DNA of 31,390 bases from Yinghuangia elevatio (GTDB lineage Bacteria > Actinomycetota > Actinomycetes > Streptomycetales > Streptomycetaceae). The notes beneath the pieces are model-generated. The model was not told the origin of the DNA and made no database searches. It saw only the letters and a program-made list of their open reading frames with translations. Shown here piece by piece: positions 24,644 through 31,390 of this stretch (position 1 is its first letter; every line of letters starts with the position of its first letter). The translations under genes were made by a program, and so were the position numbers. The stretch lies in the NCBI RefSeq assembly GCF_040649515.1, contig NZ_JBEZFP010000112.1, positions 1 to 31,390 of the forward strand, in the 5' to 3' direction.

Positions 24644-25081
24644 ATGACTTCATCGACACCCTTCACCGACGCCGAGACCGCCTACCTCCTCTCGCAGCGC
24701 CTCGGGCGGCTGGCCACGGTCGCGCCGGACGGCGCCCCGCAGAACAACCCCGTCGCGTTCAAGGTCGACCAAATCCACGGCACCATCGACATCGCCGGCT
24801 ACACCATGGGCGCCAGCCGCAAGTTCCGCAACGTGGAGGGGAACCCGGAAGTCGCACTCGTGGTCGACGACATCGCGTCGTACGACCCGTGGACGGTACG
24901 CGGCATCGAGATCCGCGGTACGGCCGAGGCACTGCGCGACGTCGAGCACACCGGCCGCGGCACCAGCCCGGAGATCATCCGGATCCACCCCCGCCGCACC
25001 ATCACCTGGGGCATCACCCCCGAAAGCCCGGGCATGAAGGGCCGCAGCGCGGGTGACGCCGTCCGCGCGCCCGATGCCTGA
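24644..25081 (+). CDS. PPOX-class F420-dependent flavoprotein
   Basis: A 145-aa split-barrel protein of the pyridoxamine-phosphate-oxidase superfamily. The pattern R-L-A-T-V-A-P-D-G-A-P-Q (about 22-33), then N-P-V-A-F and a later R-K-F-R-N-V, fits the actinobacterial PPOX class annotated as F420-dependent. The ending R-I-H-P-R-R-T-I-T-W-G-I is also typical. The cofactor is inferred from the family. The ATG at 24644 has GAGG 8 nt upstream. Expression is probably controlled by the palindrome in its promoter. Confidence 0.84.
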   Translation: MTSSTPFTDAETAYLLSQRLGRLATVAPDGAPQNNPVAFKVDQIHGTIDIAGYTMGASRKFRNVEGNPEVALVVDDIASYDPWTVRGIEIRGTAEALRDVEHTGRGTSPEIIRIHPRRTITWGITPESPGMKGRSAGDAVRAPDA

Positions 25082-25091
25082 TCATGGAGTG

Positions 25092-26936
25092 ATGCCCTCT
25101 GAGCCGCACCCCGGTAAGGACGCCGGGCAGCGCCCCGAACCGCCCGCGGACCCGCCCGTCCCGGTGACGGAGCCTCGCACCGACCCCGGGCCGCCGACGC
25201 TGTCCCATGTGCTGGCCGTGGTCGGCACCGACGTGCTGGAACTGGTGCACGCCCCCCGCGGGACCGGCGTGCCCGTGCGCGGCGTGGCGCTCTACGACGC
25301 GGGCGAGGCGGTCTGGGACCGCGAGCGGCAGGAACAGCGGGAGAGGCAGGAGAAGGAACCGGCGGACGCCGCCGGGCGGCACTCCTCCGACGGGCTCCTC
25401 CTGCTCGCGGTGGGCGTCGATGTGGCGTCGGCGGCCGCGCCGGACGTCCTGCTGGCCGCCGACCGTGCCGGGGCTGCCGCCGTCGTCATGCGGCGCGGCG
25501 CACTGCCCGCGGGTGCCGCCCTGTCGGCGACCGCGCGCCGGGTGGACACCGCGCTGCTCACCCGAGGCCCGGGCACGGACTGGACCGAGCTGCTCGCGCT
25601 GCTGCGCGCGGGTGTCTCGTACGCCGACCAGGTCGGCCGCGACGACGGCGACGCCGTCGACGGGCCGGACCTGCGGCGCGGGCTGGACCAGGTGCGGCTG
25701 GGCGATCTGCCCGCCCTGGCCAACGTCCTGGCCGACCTGGTCGGCGGCGCGATCACGATCGAGGACACGCGGTCGCGAGTGCTGGCCTACTCGCGTACCG
25801 ACGGCGACGCCGACCCGCTGCGGCAGCTGACCATTTTGGGCCAGCGGGTGCCGGAGTGGCGGGTGGCCCAGCTGCGCGAGAGCGGGTTCCTGCGCGAACT
25901 GTGGACCTCGTACGACGTGGTGCACCTGCCCGCCGGCGGGGACTTCGCCGAACGCCTGGCCGTCGCGGTCCGGGTGGGCGACGAGGTCCTCGGCTCGCTG
26001 TGGGCGGCGGCGACCGGCGGCGGCAGCCTGGCCGAGGGCTCCCGGGCCGCGCTGCGGGCCGCCGCCCGGGCTGCGGTCCCGCACCTCATCCAGCACCGAG
26101 CGCACAGCCGGCTCAGCGCGCGACGGCACGAGGAGGCCCTGCTCGGCGTCTTGACCGGGCGCGTCGCGGCGTCCGACCGGGAGCCCGCACTCGGCCTGGA
26201 CGACGCGCGGCGCTACGCGGTCGTGGCCATCGACGCACCGCCGAATGCGAAGGACGGCACGGTCGGCGGGGCCGCCTGGCAGCGCCTGCTCGATGTGCTC
26301 GCCTTGCAGGCCGCCGCGCTGCGGACGTCCGCCGACGGCGCGTCGGTGCTCTCCGCGCAGTCGGGCCGGCGGATGTACCTGGTGGTACCGGTCCACGAGG
26401 ACCGGCCGGAGGCCCCGGTCGCGCTGGCCCGCGAGCTGGCGGCCACCGCCCGGACCGTGCCGCCGGGATCGGTGCTGGTCGGCGTGGGTCGCGCGGCCGC
26501 CGGCGCGTCGGGGCTGTCCGAGTCGCGGGCGTCCGCCGACCTGGTGCTGCGAGTGCTGGCCGAGCGGTACGACAGCCCGGGCGGCTCGGCCGTCGCGGAG
26601 CACGACCAGGTGCTCGTCCCCGCCACCCTGCTGCAACTGCTCGACCGGGTCGAGCCGGTGTGGCGGGCCTCGGACACCGGGCCGGTGCACCGGCTGGTCG
26701 CGTACGACGCGGAGCACGGCACCGCCTTCCGCACCACGTTGTCGGCGTACCTGGACGCGTTCGGCGACGTGGCGTCGGCCGCGGCCGCACTGACCGTGCA
26801 TCCGAACACGCTGCGCCACCGGCTGCGCCGGATCCGCGAACTGTTCGGGCTCGACCTGGGCGACCCGGCCGCCCGGCTGCTGGCCGACGTGGGGCTGCGC
26901 ATCGCGGCGCGCGAGGACCCGCCGGCGCGAGGCTGA
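25092..26936 (+). CDS. PucR-family transcriptional regulator
   Basis: A 614-aa regulator with the PucR layout. A Pro-rich start (1-35) is followed by an N-terminal sensory-type domain (about 36-170), a middle region that looks GGDEF-like or degenerate (about 330-500), and a C-terminal PucR helix-turn-helix (about 548-602) with D-V-A-S-A-A-A-A-L-T-V-H-P-N-T-L-R-H-R-L. PucR proteins regulate purine or amino-acid-type catabolic genes. The start is uncertain: ATG 25092 has GGAG only 2 nt away, and in-frame starts at 25074 and 25053 overlap the previous gene. It probably controls the decarboxylase/aminopeptidase/permease genes that follow on the same strand. Confidence 0.85.
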   Translation: MPSEPHPGKDAGQRPEPPADPPVPVTEPRTDPGPPTLSHVLAVVGTDVLELVHAPRGTGVPVRGVALYDAGEAVWDRERQEQRERQEKEPADAAGRHSSDGLLLLAVGVDVASAAAPDVLLAADRAGAAAVVMRRGALPAGAALSATARRVDTALLTRGPGTDWTELLALLRAGVSYADQVGRDDGDAVDGPDLRRGLDQVRLGDLPALANVLADLVGGAITIEDTRSRVLAYSRTDGDADPLRQLTILGQRVPEWRVAQLRESGFLRELWTSYDVVHLPAGGDFAERLAVAVRVGDEVLGSLWAAATGGGSLAEGSRAALRAAARAAVPHLIQHRAHSRLSARRHEEALLGVLTGRVAASDREPALGLDDARRYAVVAIDAPPNAKDGTVGGAAWQRLLDVLALQAAALRTSADGASVLSAQSGRRMYLVVPVHEDRPEAPVALARELAATARTVPPGSVLVGVGRAAAGASGLSESRASADLVLRVLAERYDSPGGSAVAEHDQVLVPATLLQLLDRVEPVWRASDTGPVHRLVAYDAEHGTAFRTTLSAYLDAFGDVASAAAALTVHPNTLRHRLRRIRELFGLDLGDPAARLLADVGLRIAAREDPPARG

Positions 26937-26971
26937 ACCGGGCGCACGTCGCCGGACGCGTCGCGGCTCCG

Positions 26972-26987
26972 TTGTCCGATCGGCCAA
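26972..26987. promoter_or_regulatory. 16-bp palindrome, candidate PucR operator
   Basis: TTGTCCGATCGGCCAA is palindromic except for one symmetric pair, and lies 35 bp after the PucR gene, 130 bp before the decarboxylase start. Two copies of CGTACGA (26995-27001 and 27005-27011) follow it. Together they are a good candidate binding region for the adjacent regulator. Confidence 0.5.
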
Positions 26988-27078
26988 CGTCCCGCGTACG
27001 ACTCCGTACGATCGGCTGATGACGCCGTCGCGGCTCCGGGACCATGCTTTTCGACGTACCGGTCCCCGCCCCCGCCCC

Positions 27079-27094
27079 GGCGGACGCGTCCGCC
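27079..27094. promoter_or_regulatory. Perfect 16-bp palindrome next to the ribosome site
   Basis: GGCGGACGCGTCCGCC is a perfect palindrome 11 bp before the GAGGTG ribosome site of the decarboxylase-like gene. Its core GGACGCGTC also occurs near 26954. It could be an operator or, in RNA, a translation-limiting hairpin. Confidence 0.5.
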
Positions 27095-27116
27095 CACGAA
27101 ATCCGAGGTGTTCCCT

Positions 27117-28655
27117 GTGTTCTCCGGCCTCTCCGCGGCAGCTTCCCCCACGATCGTGGGCGGCGACGGCACGGCCACCGGCACAGCCCCTGACGCCGGG
27201 CGGCGCGCGGTGCTCGACGAGGCGGTGCGCCTCGCGGTACGCGAAGGTCTGCTCGACGCGCCGGCTCCGGTGATCGGCCTGCTCGACGTCGAGGGCATCC
27301 GCGGCACGGTGGCCCGGCTGCATGCGGCGTTCGAGTCGCCCGCGCCCGTACTGCACACCTTCGCGGCCAAGGCGTGCGGCCTGGTCCCTGTCCTGCAACT
27401 GCTCGCCGAGTCGGGCATGGGCTGCGAGGTCGCGAGCCCCGGCGAGCTGGCGCAGGCCCTCGCGGCCGGCTTCACCCCTGACCGGCTGGTTTTCGACAGC
27501 CCCGCGAAGACCATCGACGAACTCGAACTCGCCGTCGACCTGGGCATCGCGATCAACCTGGACAACTGGCAGGAGCTCGAACGCCTCGACGCCGTCCTGG
27601 CCGCCCGGCCCGCCGACGACCGCACCCCGCGCGGGCCGCTCGGCATCCGGGTGAACCCCCAGGTCGGCGCGGGTGCCATCGGCGCCATGAGCACCGCCAC
27701 CGACACCTCCAAGTTCGGCATCGCGCTGCGCGACCCCGGTGCCGAGGAGGCCCTCGTCGAGGCCTTCCGCCGACGCCCCTGGCTCACCCGGCTGCACGCG
27801 CACGTCGGTTCGCAGGGCTGCCCGCTGCCGCTCATCTCCGCCGGTGTCCGGGCCGCGTACGAACTCGCCGAGCACATCAACACCGCCGTCGGCCACCGGC
27901 AGATCGACAGCCTCGACATCGGCGGCGGCCTTCCGGTCAACTTCGACGGCGACGAGGAGAGCCCCGGCCACGCCGCCTACGTGGCGCAGCTGCGCGAGGA
28001 CGTCCCGGGCCTGTTCGACGGCCGGTACGCCCTGGTCACCGAGTTCGGCCGCTCCGTCCTCGCCAAGCACGGCATGGTGCTGACCCGGGTGGAGTACACC
28101 AAGTCCGCCGGCGGGCGGCCGATCGCGATCACCCACGCCGGCGCGCAGGTCGCCGCGCGCACGGTCTTCATGCCGCGGGCGTGGCCGCTGCGGATCGGCG
28201 TGTTCGACGCGGACGGCGTCCCGAAGGCCGGGCCGGCCGTCGTGCAGGACGTGGCCGGGCCGTGCTGCTTCGCCGGCGACCTCACCGCCGAGGGCCGCGA
28301 ACTGCCCCTGCTGGAACCGGGCGACGTGGTGGCGCTCTACGACACCGGGGCCTACTACTTCTCGTCGCACTTCGCCTACAACTCACTGCCCCGCCCCGCG
28401 GTCTACGGCTTCCGCTTCGACGGCGCCGACCGCGCGCGCTTCGCCCTGGTGCGCGAGGCGCAGACGCTCGCCGAGATCGTCGCGGAGTCGGGTGCCGCGT
28501 ACGCCGATTCCCTCGTCGGCCTGGTCGACGCCGGGGCCGTCGAATCCATGCGGGCCGCCGCCGAAGGCACGCCCGGCGACGACCCCGCCGGCAACGCCGA
28601 CGACAACCCCGGCCGCGACCCTGGCCCCGAGGAGGTGCCCGCATGCGCGTCCTGA
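27117..28655 (+). CDS. Fold-III PLP enzyme, diaminopimelate-decarboxylase-like
   Basis: A 512-aa enzyme of the alanine-racemase/LysA fold. PLP Lys85 is in F-A-A-K-A; H-A-H-V-G-S-Q is at 227-233; the phosphate-binding G-G-G-L-P lies near 269-273; E-F-G-R is at 309-312. The decarboxylase-type Cys motif G-P-C-C-F-A-G-D (381-388, Cys384) and a Tyr-rich G-A-Y-Y-F (411-415) complete the two-subunit active site. Sequence differs from standard LysA, and it sits away from lysine genes, so another D-configured or meso substrate is likely. The GTG at 27117 follows GAGGTG at 6 nt; the GTG at 27108 is part of that site. An acidic Asp/Gly/Pro-rich tail (about 475-505) overlaps the next gene by 13 nt. Confidence 0.83.
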   Translation: MFSGLSAAASPTIVGGDGTATGTAPDAGRRAVLDEAVRLAVREGLLDAPAPVIGLLDVEGIRGTVARLHAAFESPAPVLHTFAAKACGLVPVLQLLAESGMGCEVASPGELAQALAAGFTPDRLVFDSPAKTIDELELAVDLGIAINLDNWQELERLDAVLAARPADDRTPRGPLGIRVNPQVGAGAIGAMSTATDTSKFGIALRDPGAEEALVEAFRRRPWLTRLHAHVGSQGCPLPLISAGVRAAYELAEHINTAVGHRQIDSLDIGGGLPVNFDGDEESPGHAAYVAQLREDVPGLFDGRYALVTEFGRSVLAKHGMVLTRVEYTKSAGGRPIAITHAGAQVAARTVFMPRAWPLRIGVFDADGVPKAGPAVVQDVAGPCCFAGDLTAEGRELPLLEPGDVVALYDTGAYYFSSHFAYNSLPRPAVYGFRFDGADRARFALVREAQTLAEIVAESGAAYADSLVGLVDAGAVESMRAAAEGTPGDDPAGNADDNPGRDPGPEEVPACAS

Positions 28656-29494
28656 TCTCCGCCGACATGGAGGGTGCCACCGGCACCGTCCTGCCCGCCG
28701 ACGTGACCGCCGGCACCCCGCGCTACGAGCGCTTCCGCCGCCTGCTGACCGGCGACGTCAACGCCGCCGTGGCCGGCTTCGCCGCCGCCGGAGCCGACGA
28801 GATCCTGGTCAACGACGCGCACTGCGGAATGGACAACGTCCTCCTGGAGGACCTCGACCCGCGCGCGAGCCTCATCGTCGGCCGCCACAAGCCGCTCGGC
28901 ATGATGCAGGGCATCGAACTCGGCGTCGACGCCGTGGCGTTCGTCGGCTACCACACCGGCGCGGGCGAACCCGGCGTCCTGGCCCACACCTACCTGTCGC
29001 ACAGCATCCTCGCCGTGCGCATCGACGAAGTGCCCACCGACGAAGGCCGGTTCAACGCACTCGTGGCCGCCGAGGCACAGGTGCCCGTGGTACTGGTCAC
29101 CGGCGACGACCTGACCTGCGCGGCGGCCCGGTCCTGGGCCCCCGGTGCCCGGACCGTCGCCGTGAAGACGGCGCTGAGCAGGCACGCCGCGGTGTGCCGT
29201 ACACCCGCGGCCACCGCCGCCGACATCACCGGCGCGGCGACCGCGGCGCTGGCCGACCGGGCGCGGGCGCGCACCGCGCAGCTGACCGGTGCCCCGAGCG
29301 GCGGCACCGCGCTGACCGTTTCGGTGGACCTCGACAGCCCGTACCTGGCCGACCGTGCCACCGCGATGCCCGGGGTCACCCCCGACGGGCCGCGGACGGT
29401 CGCGTTCACCGCCCCCGACGCCCGTACCGCGCTGCGCCACTTCCGCGCGCTGACCTGGGTGATCGGCAGTGGCCGGGAGGCCGAATGGACCTGA
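28643..29494 (+). CDS. dppA: M55 D-aminopeptidase, DppA-like
   Basis: A 283-aa zinc peptidase that in Bacillus (DppA) removes N-terminal D-amino acids from short peptides. The family residues are all present: Asp8 and Glu10 (S-A-D-M-E-G), His60 (N-D-A-H), His104 (V-G-Y-H), His115 (A-H-T-Y) as the expected nucleophile, and Glu134. The ATG at 28643 has GAGGAGG upstream and overlaps the decarboxylase-like gene by 13 nt, so the two are probably made together. A product D-amino acid could feed the fold-III enzyme next door; this is inference. It is intact and of normal length. Confidence 0.9.
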   Translation: MRVLISADMEGATGTVLPADVTAGTPRYERFRRLLTGDVNAAVAGFAAAGADEILVNDAHCGMDNVLLEDLDPRASLIVGRHKPLGMMQGIELGVDAVAFVGYHTGAGEPGVLAHTYLSHSILAVRIDEVPTDEGRFNALVAAEAQVPVVLVTGDDLTCAAARSWAPGARTVAVKTALSRHAAVCRTPAATAADITGAATAALADRARARTAQLTGAPSGGTALTVSVDLDSPYLADRATAMPGVTPDGPRTVAFTAPDARTALRHFRALTWVIGSGREAEWT

Positions 29495-29752
29495 CCCGGC
29501 CGGACTGCCCGGTGCGACGGCGCACGGCTCCGGCCGACGCCTGCCGCCACGCCCCTTGACGTTTCCCGCTCGTTCGCCGAACCGTTCCGCCCCTCGTTCC
29601 GTTCGTCCTTGCTCCGCCCTTCCCGTACGTCCTACTCCGGCGCGCCCGCCAACGGCACGCGGCCGGACCGACGGGTGTGCCGCGGGCGCCACCGCCGTGC
29701 GCGCGGACCGGCCGCCCTAGCACCAAGGCCCCGCCCCATGCCAGGAGTTCCC
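29495..29752. other. 258-nt gap before the permease
   Basis: No convincing ORF is seen. TTGACG (about 29557) could be a -35 for a separate permease promoter, but no clear -10 follows. The middle (about 29585-29635) is pyrimidine-rich on the plus strand with repeated CGTTCC and CGTCC motifs of unknown meaning. Confidence 0.35.
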
Positions 29753-31270
29753 ATGAGACATTCGCCGACGATCCCGCAGCCGCCGCGCAAGGCGGGCGGG
29801 ACGGACGTCCCCCAGCTGAGCAGGTCGCTGCGCAACCGCCACATGTCGATGATCGCCATCGGCGGCGCGATCGGCGCGGGCCTGTTCGTCGGCAGCGGTT
29901 CGGTGATCAAGACCGCCGGACCCGCCGCGATCGTGTCGTACTGCCTCGCCGGCGCGCTCGTGCTGTGCACGATGCGGATGCTCGGCGAGATGGTCGTGGC
30001 GCGGCCATCCTCGGGGTCGTTCTCCGATTACGCGCGGACCGCCATCGGCCCGTGGGCCGGGTTCACCATCGGCTGGCTGTACTGGTACTACTACGTGATC
30101 ATCGTGGCAGTGGAGGCGGTGGCCGGCGCCGCGATCCTGCACGCCTGGATCGACGCGCCGCTGTGGCTGCTGGCCATGGGGCTCATGCTGGTGATGACCG
30201 CGACCAACCTGCTGTCGGTCAAGTCCTTCGGCGAGTTCGAGTTCTGGTTCTCCTCGATCAAGGTCGCCGCGATCGTGGCCTTCCTGATCGTCGGCACGCT
30301 CTTCGTGGTCGGCGCGTGGCCGGGCTCGTCGTTCGACTTCTCCAACCTGACCTCCCACGACGGGTTCACGCCCAACGGCTTCACCTCGATCTTCTCGGCG
30401 ATCGTCGTGGTGATCTTCGCGTTCGGCGGGGCCGAGATCGTGACCATCGCGGCGGCGGAGAGCCGCGAGCCGGAGCGCTCGGTGGCCCGTGCCACCACCG
30501 GCATCATCTGGCGGATCATCCTGTTCTACGTCGGCTCGATCTTCCTGGTGGTGACGATCGTCCCGTGGGACGGCGCCGAGGTGCTCAAGAGCCCGTACGT
30601 CGCCGCGCTCGACACCATCGGCGTGGACGGCATCGGCACCGTCATGGACATCGTCATCCTCACCGCGGTGCTCAGCGTGCTGAACTCCTCGGTGTACGTG
30701 TCCTCGCGGATGGTCTTCGCGCTCGCCGAGCACGGCGACGCCCCGCGCTGGATGGTCGCCACGAGCCGCCGGAACGTCCCCACCCGCGCGATCCTGGCGG
30801 GCACGGTCGTCGGCTGGCTGTCGGTGCTGCTCGCCTACCTCTCCCCCGACCGCGTGTTCACTTACCTGGTCAACTCCTCCGGTGCGATCGCCATCTTCAT
30901 GTACCTGCTGATCGGTGCCTCGCAGTTGCGCATGCGGCGGCGGCTGGAGCGGGAGGCACCGGAGCGGCTGACGCTCAAGATGTGGCTGTACCCGTACCTC
31001 ACCTGGGTGGTCATCGCGGGGTTCCTGGGCGTGCTGGTGGCCATGGCCGTGATCGACGACCAGCGCACGCAGTTGCTCACGAGCCTGGTCAGCCTCGGCG
31101 TGGTGCTGGTGGCCTACGCGGTGCGCCGCGCGCGCGGACGCGGCGGCCGGTCAGCGGACCGCGTACATGCGGATCACCACGACGTCGTCCCCGTCGGGGC
31201 GGGCCAGGCCGACGAACACCGTCTCGGCGAGCCAGCGGTGGGCCGGGGCGTCGGTCCGGAACACGGGTGA
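29753..31270 (+). CDS. APC-family amino acid permease (GabP/AnsP-like)
   Basis: A 505-aa inner-membrane proton symporter for amino acids, with about 12 hydrophobic helices. The signature G-G-A-I-G-A-G-L-F-V-G-S-G near 40-52 and the E-x-V-T-I-A-A-A-E segment near 240 match the AAT (amino acid transporter) subfamily. The ATG at 29753 has AGGAG at 6 nt; upstream in-frame codons are rejected. The conserved part ends near residue 466 with an Arg-rich end. The last ~40 residues (from about 31151) are unlike any permease and lie antisense to a DUF3237-type gene, suggesting a lost stop codon. It follows the decarboxylase and DppA genes, so import of D-amino acids or small peptides' products is likely. 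Confidence 0.88.
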   Translation: MRHSPTIPQPPRKAGGTDVPQLSRSLRNRHMSMIAIGGAIGAGLFVGSGSVIKTAGPAAIVSYCLAGALVLCTMRMLGEMVVARPSSGSFSDYARTAIGPWAGFTIGWLYWYYYVIIVAVEAVAGAAILHAWIDAPLWLLAMGLMLVMTATNLLSVKSFGEFEFWFSSIKVAAIVAFLIVGTLFVVGAWPGSSFDFSNLTSHDGFTPNGFTSIFSAIVVVIFAFGGAEIVTIAAAESREPERSVARATTGIIWRIILFYVGSIFLVVTIVPWDGAEVLKSPYVAALDTIGVDGIGTVMDIVILTAVLSVLNSSVYVSSRMVFALAEHGDAPRWMVATSRRNVPTRAILAGTVVGWLSVLLAYLSPDRVFTYLVNSSGAIAIFMYLLIGASQLRMRRRLEREAPERLTLKMWLYPYLTWVVIAGFLGVLVAMAVIDDQRTQLLTSLVSLGVVLVAYAVRRARGRGGRSADRVHADHHDVVPVGAGQADEHRLGEPAVGRGVGPEHG

Positions 31271-31390
31271 CGTCCGGTAGTAGTGGCCGGCCTCGGAGAC
31301 CTTGACGTCTCCGTCGTGCTGGTCGGGGCTGTCGGGGTCGGGGTGGTAGAAGCCGCGGTTGACGATGTCGACGACGGCTCGGTCGTCGAC
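31151..31390 (-). CDS. DUF3237-family protein, C-terminal part only
   Basis: The reading frame is open from the right edge to a TGA at 31151-31153, giving about 79 residues. It contains the DUF3237 pattern: V-D-I-V-N-R-G-F-Y, later Y-Y-R-T-S-P-V-F-R-T, W-L-A-E-T-V-F-V-G and the ending V-I-R-M-Y-A-V-R. These are small beta-barrel proteins of unknown function, usually ~150 aa, so about half is visible. The start is outside the window. It converges on and overlaps the permease gene by 120 nt. Confidence 0.8.
   Translation of the reverse strand, partial: VDDRAVVDIVNRGFYHPDPDSPDQHDGDVKVSEAGHYYRTSPVFRTDAPAHRWLAETVFVGLARPDGDDVVVIRMYAVR

Overview
The window looks like chromosomal DNA of a high-GC actinomycete, most likely a Streptomyces relative (Streptomycetaceae). 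The reasons are very high GC with G/C at most third codon positions, frequent GTG starts, GTGA/TGATG start-stop overlaps, two putative F420-dependent oxidoreductases, a mycothiol-dependent-isomerase-like protein, a PASTA-less Ser/Thr kinase with an extracytoplasmic tail, and a MarR/PucR/GlxA-type regulator set. Family names are recalled from protein sequence patterns; no search was run. No rRNA, tRNA, CRISPR array, transposase, phage gene or origin is visible.

Left part (1-8455). A CopZ-like copper chaperone (61-339, minus) and a 54-aa Cys/His-containing ORF (523-687, plus) are divergently transcribed from two CsoR-type boxes (406-422 and 467-483). The small ORF is followed directly by a hairpin. 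Next comes a tight three-gene plus-strand operon: a YqiJ/NfeD-like membrane protein with an OB-type tail, a 686-aa flotillin, and a 1620-aa AAA ATPase of the type usually labelled 'DNA repair ATPase'. This looks like a membrane-microdomain system with its own giant ATPase.

Middle (8510-15344, all minus). In order along the plus strand: an Orn/Lys/Arg-decarboxylase-fold PLP enzyme, a NYN/PIN-like nuclease, a transmembrane Ser/Thr kinase, a decayed amidohydrolase remnant, and a double-AAA Clp ATPase. The Clp ATPase has a ClpC-type UVR motif but apparently no ClpP-docking loop. The amidohydrolase remnant starts inside the clp stop codon (GTGA).

15645-18300 (plus) is a compact catabolic operon: SDR dehydrogenase, enoyl-CoA hydratase and LLM-class F420 oxidoreductase, closed by a 15-bp hairpin. 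18441-20216 holds a GlxA-type regulator (DJ-1 plus AraC HTH) followed by an isochorismatase-family cysteine hydrolase, with several hairpins around and between them. Then come an ADP-ribosylglycohydrolase, a maleylpyruvate-isomerase-family protein, a minus-strand GNAT/YrdB pair, a stand-alone F0 subunit-b-like gene, a MarR regulator and a PPOX-class F420 flavoprotein.

Right end (25092-31390). A PucR-type regulator precedes a fold-III PLP decarboxylase-like enzyme, a DppA-type M55 D-aminopeptidase (13-nt overlap) and an amino-acid permease. The regulator/decarboxylase gap carries several palindromes. Together these suggest an uptake and catabolic pathway for D-amino acids or D-peptides. The permease 3' end overlaps, in antisense, the 3' end of a DUF3237-like gene that runs off the window.
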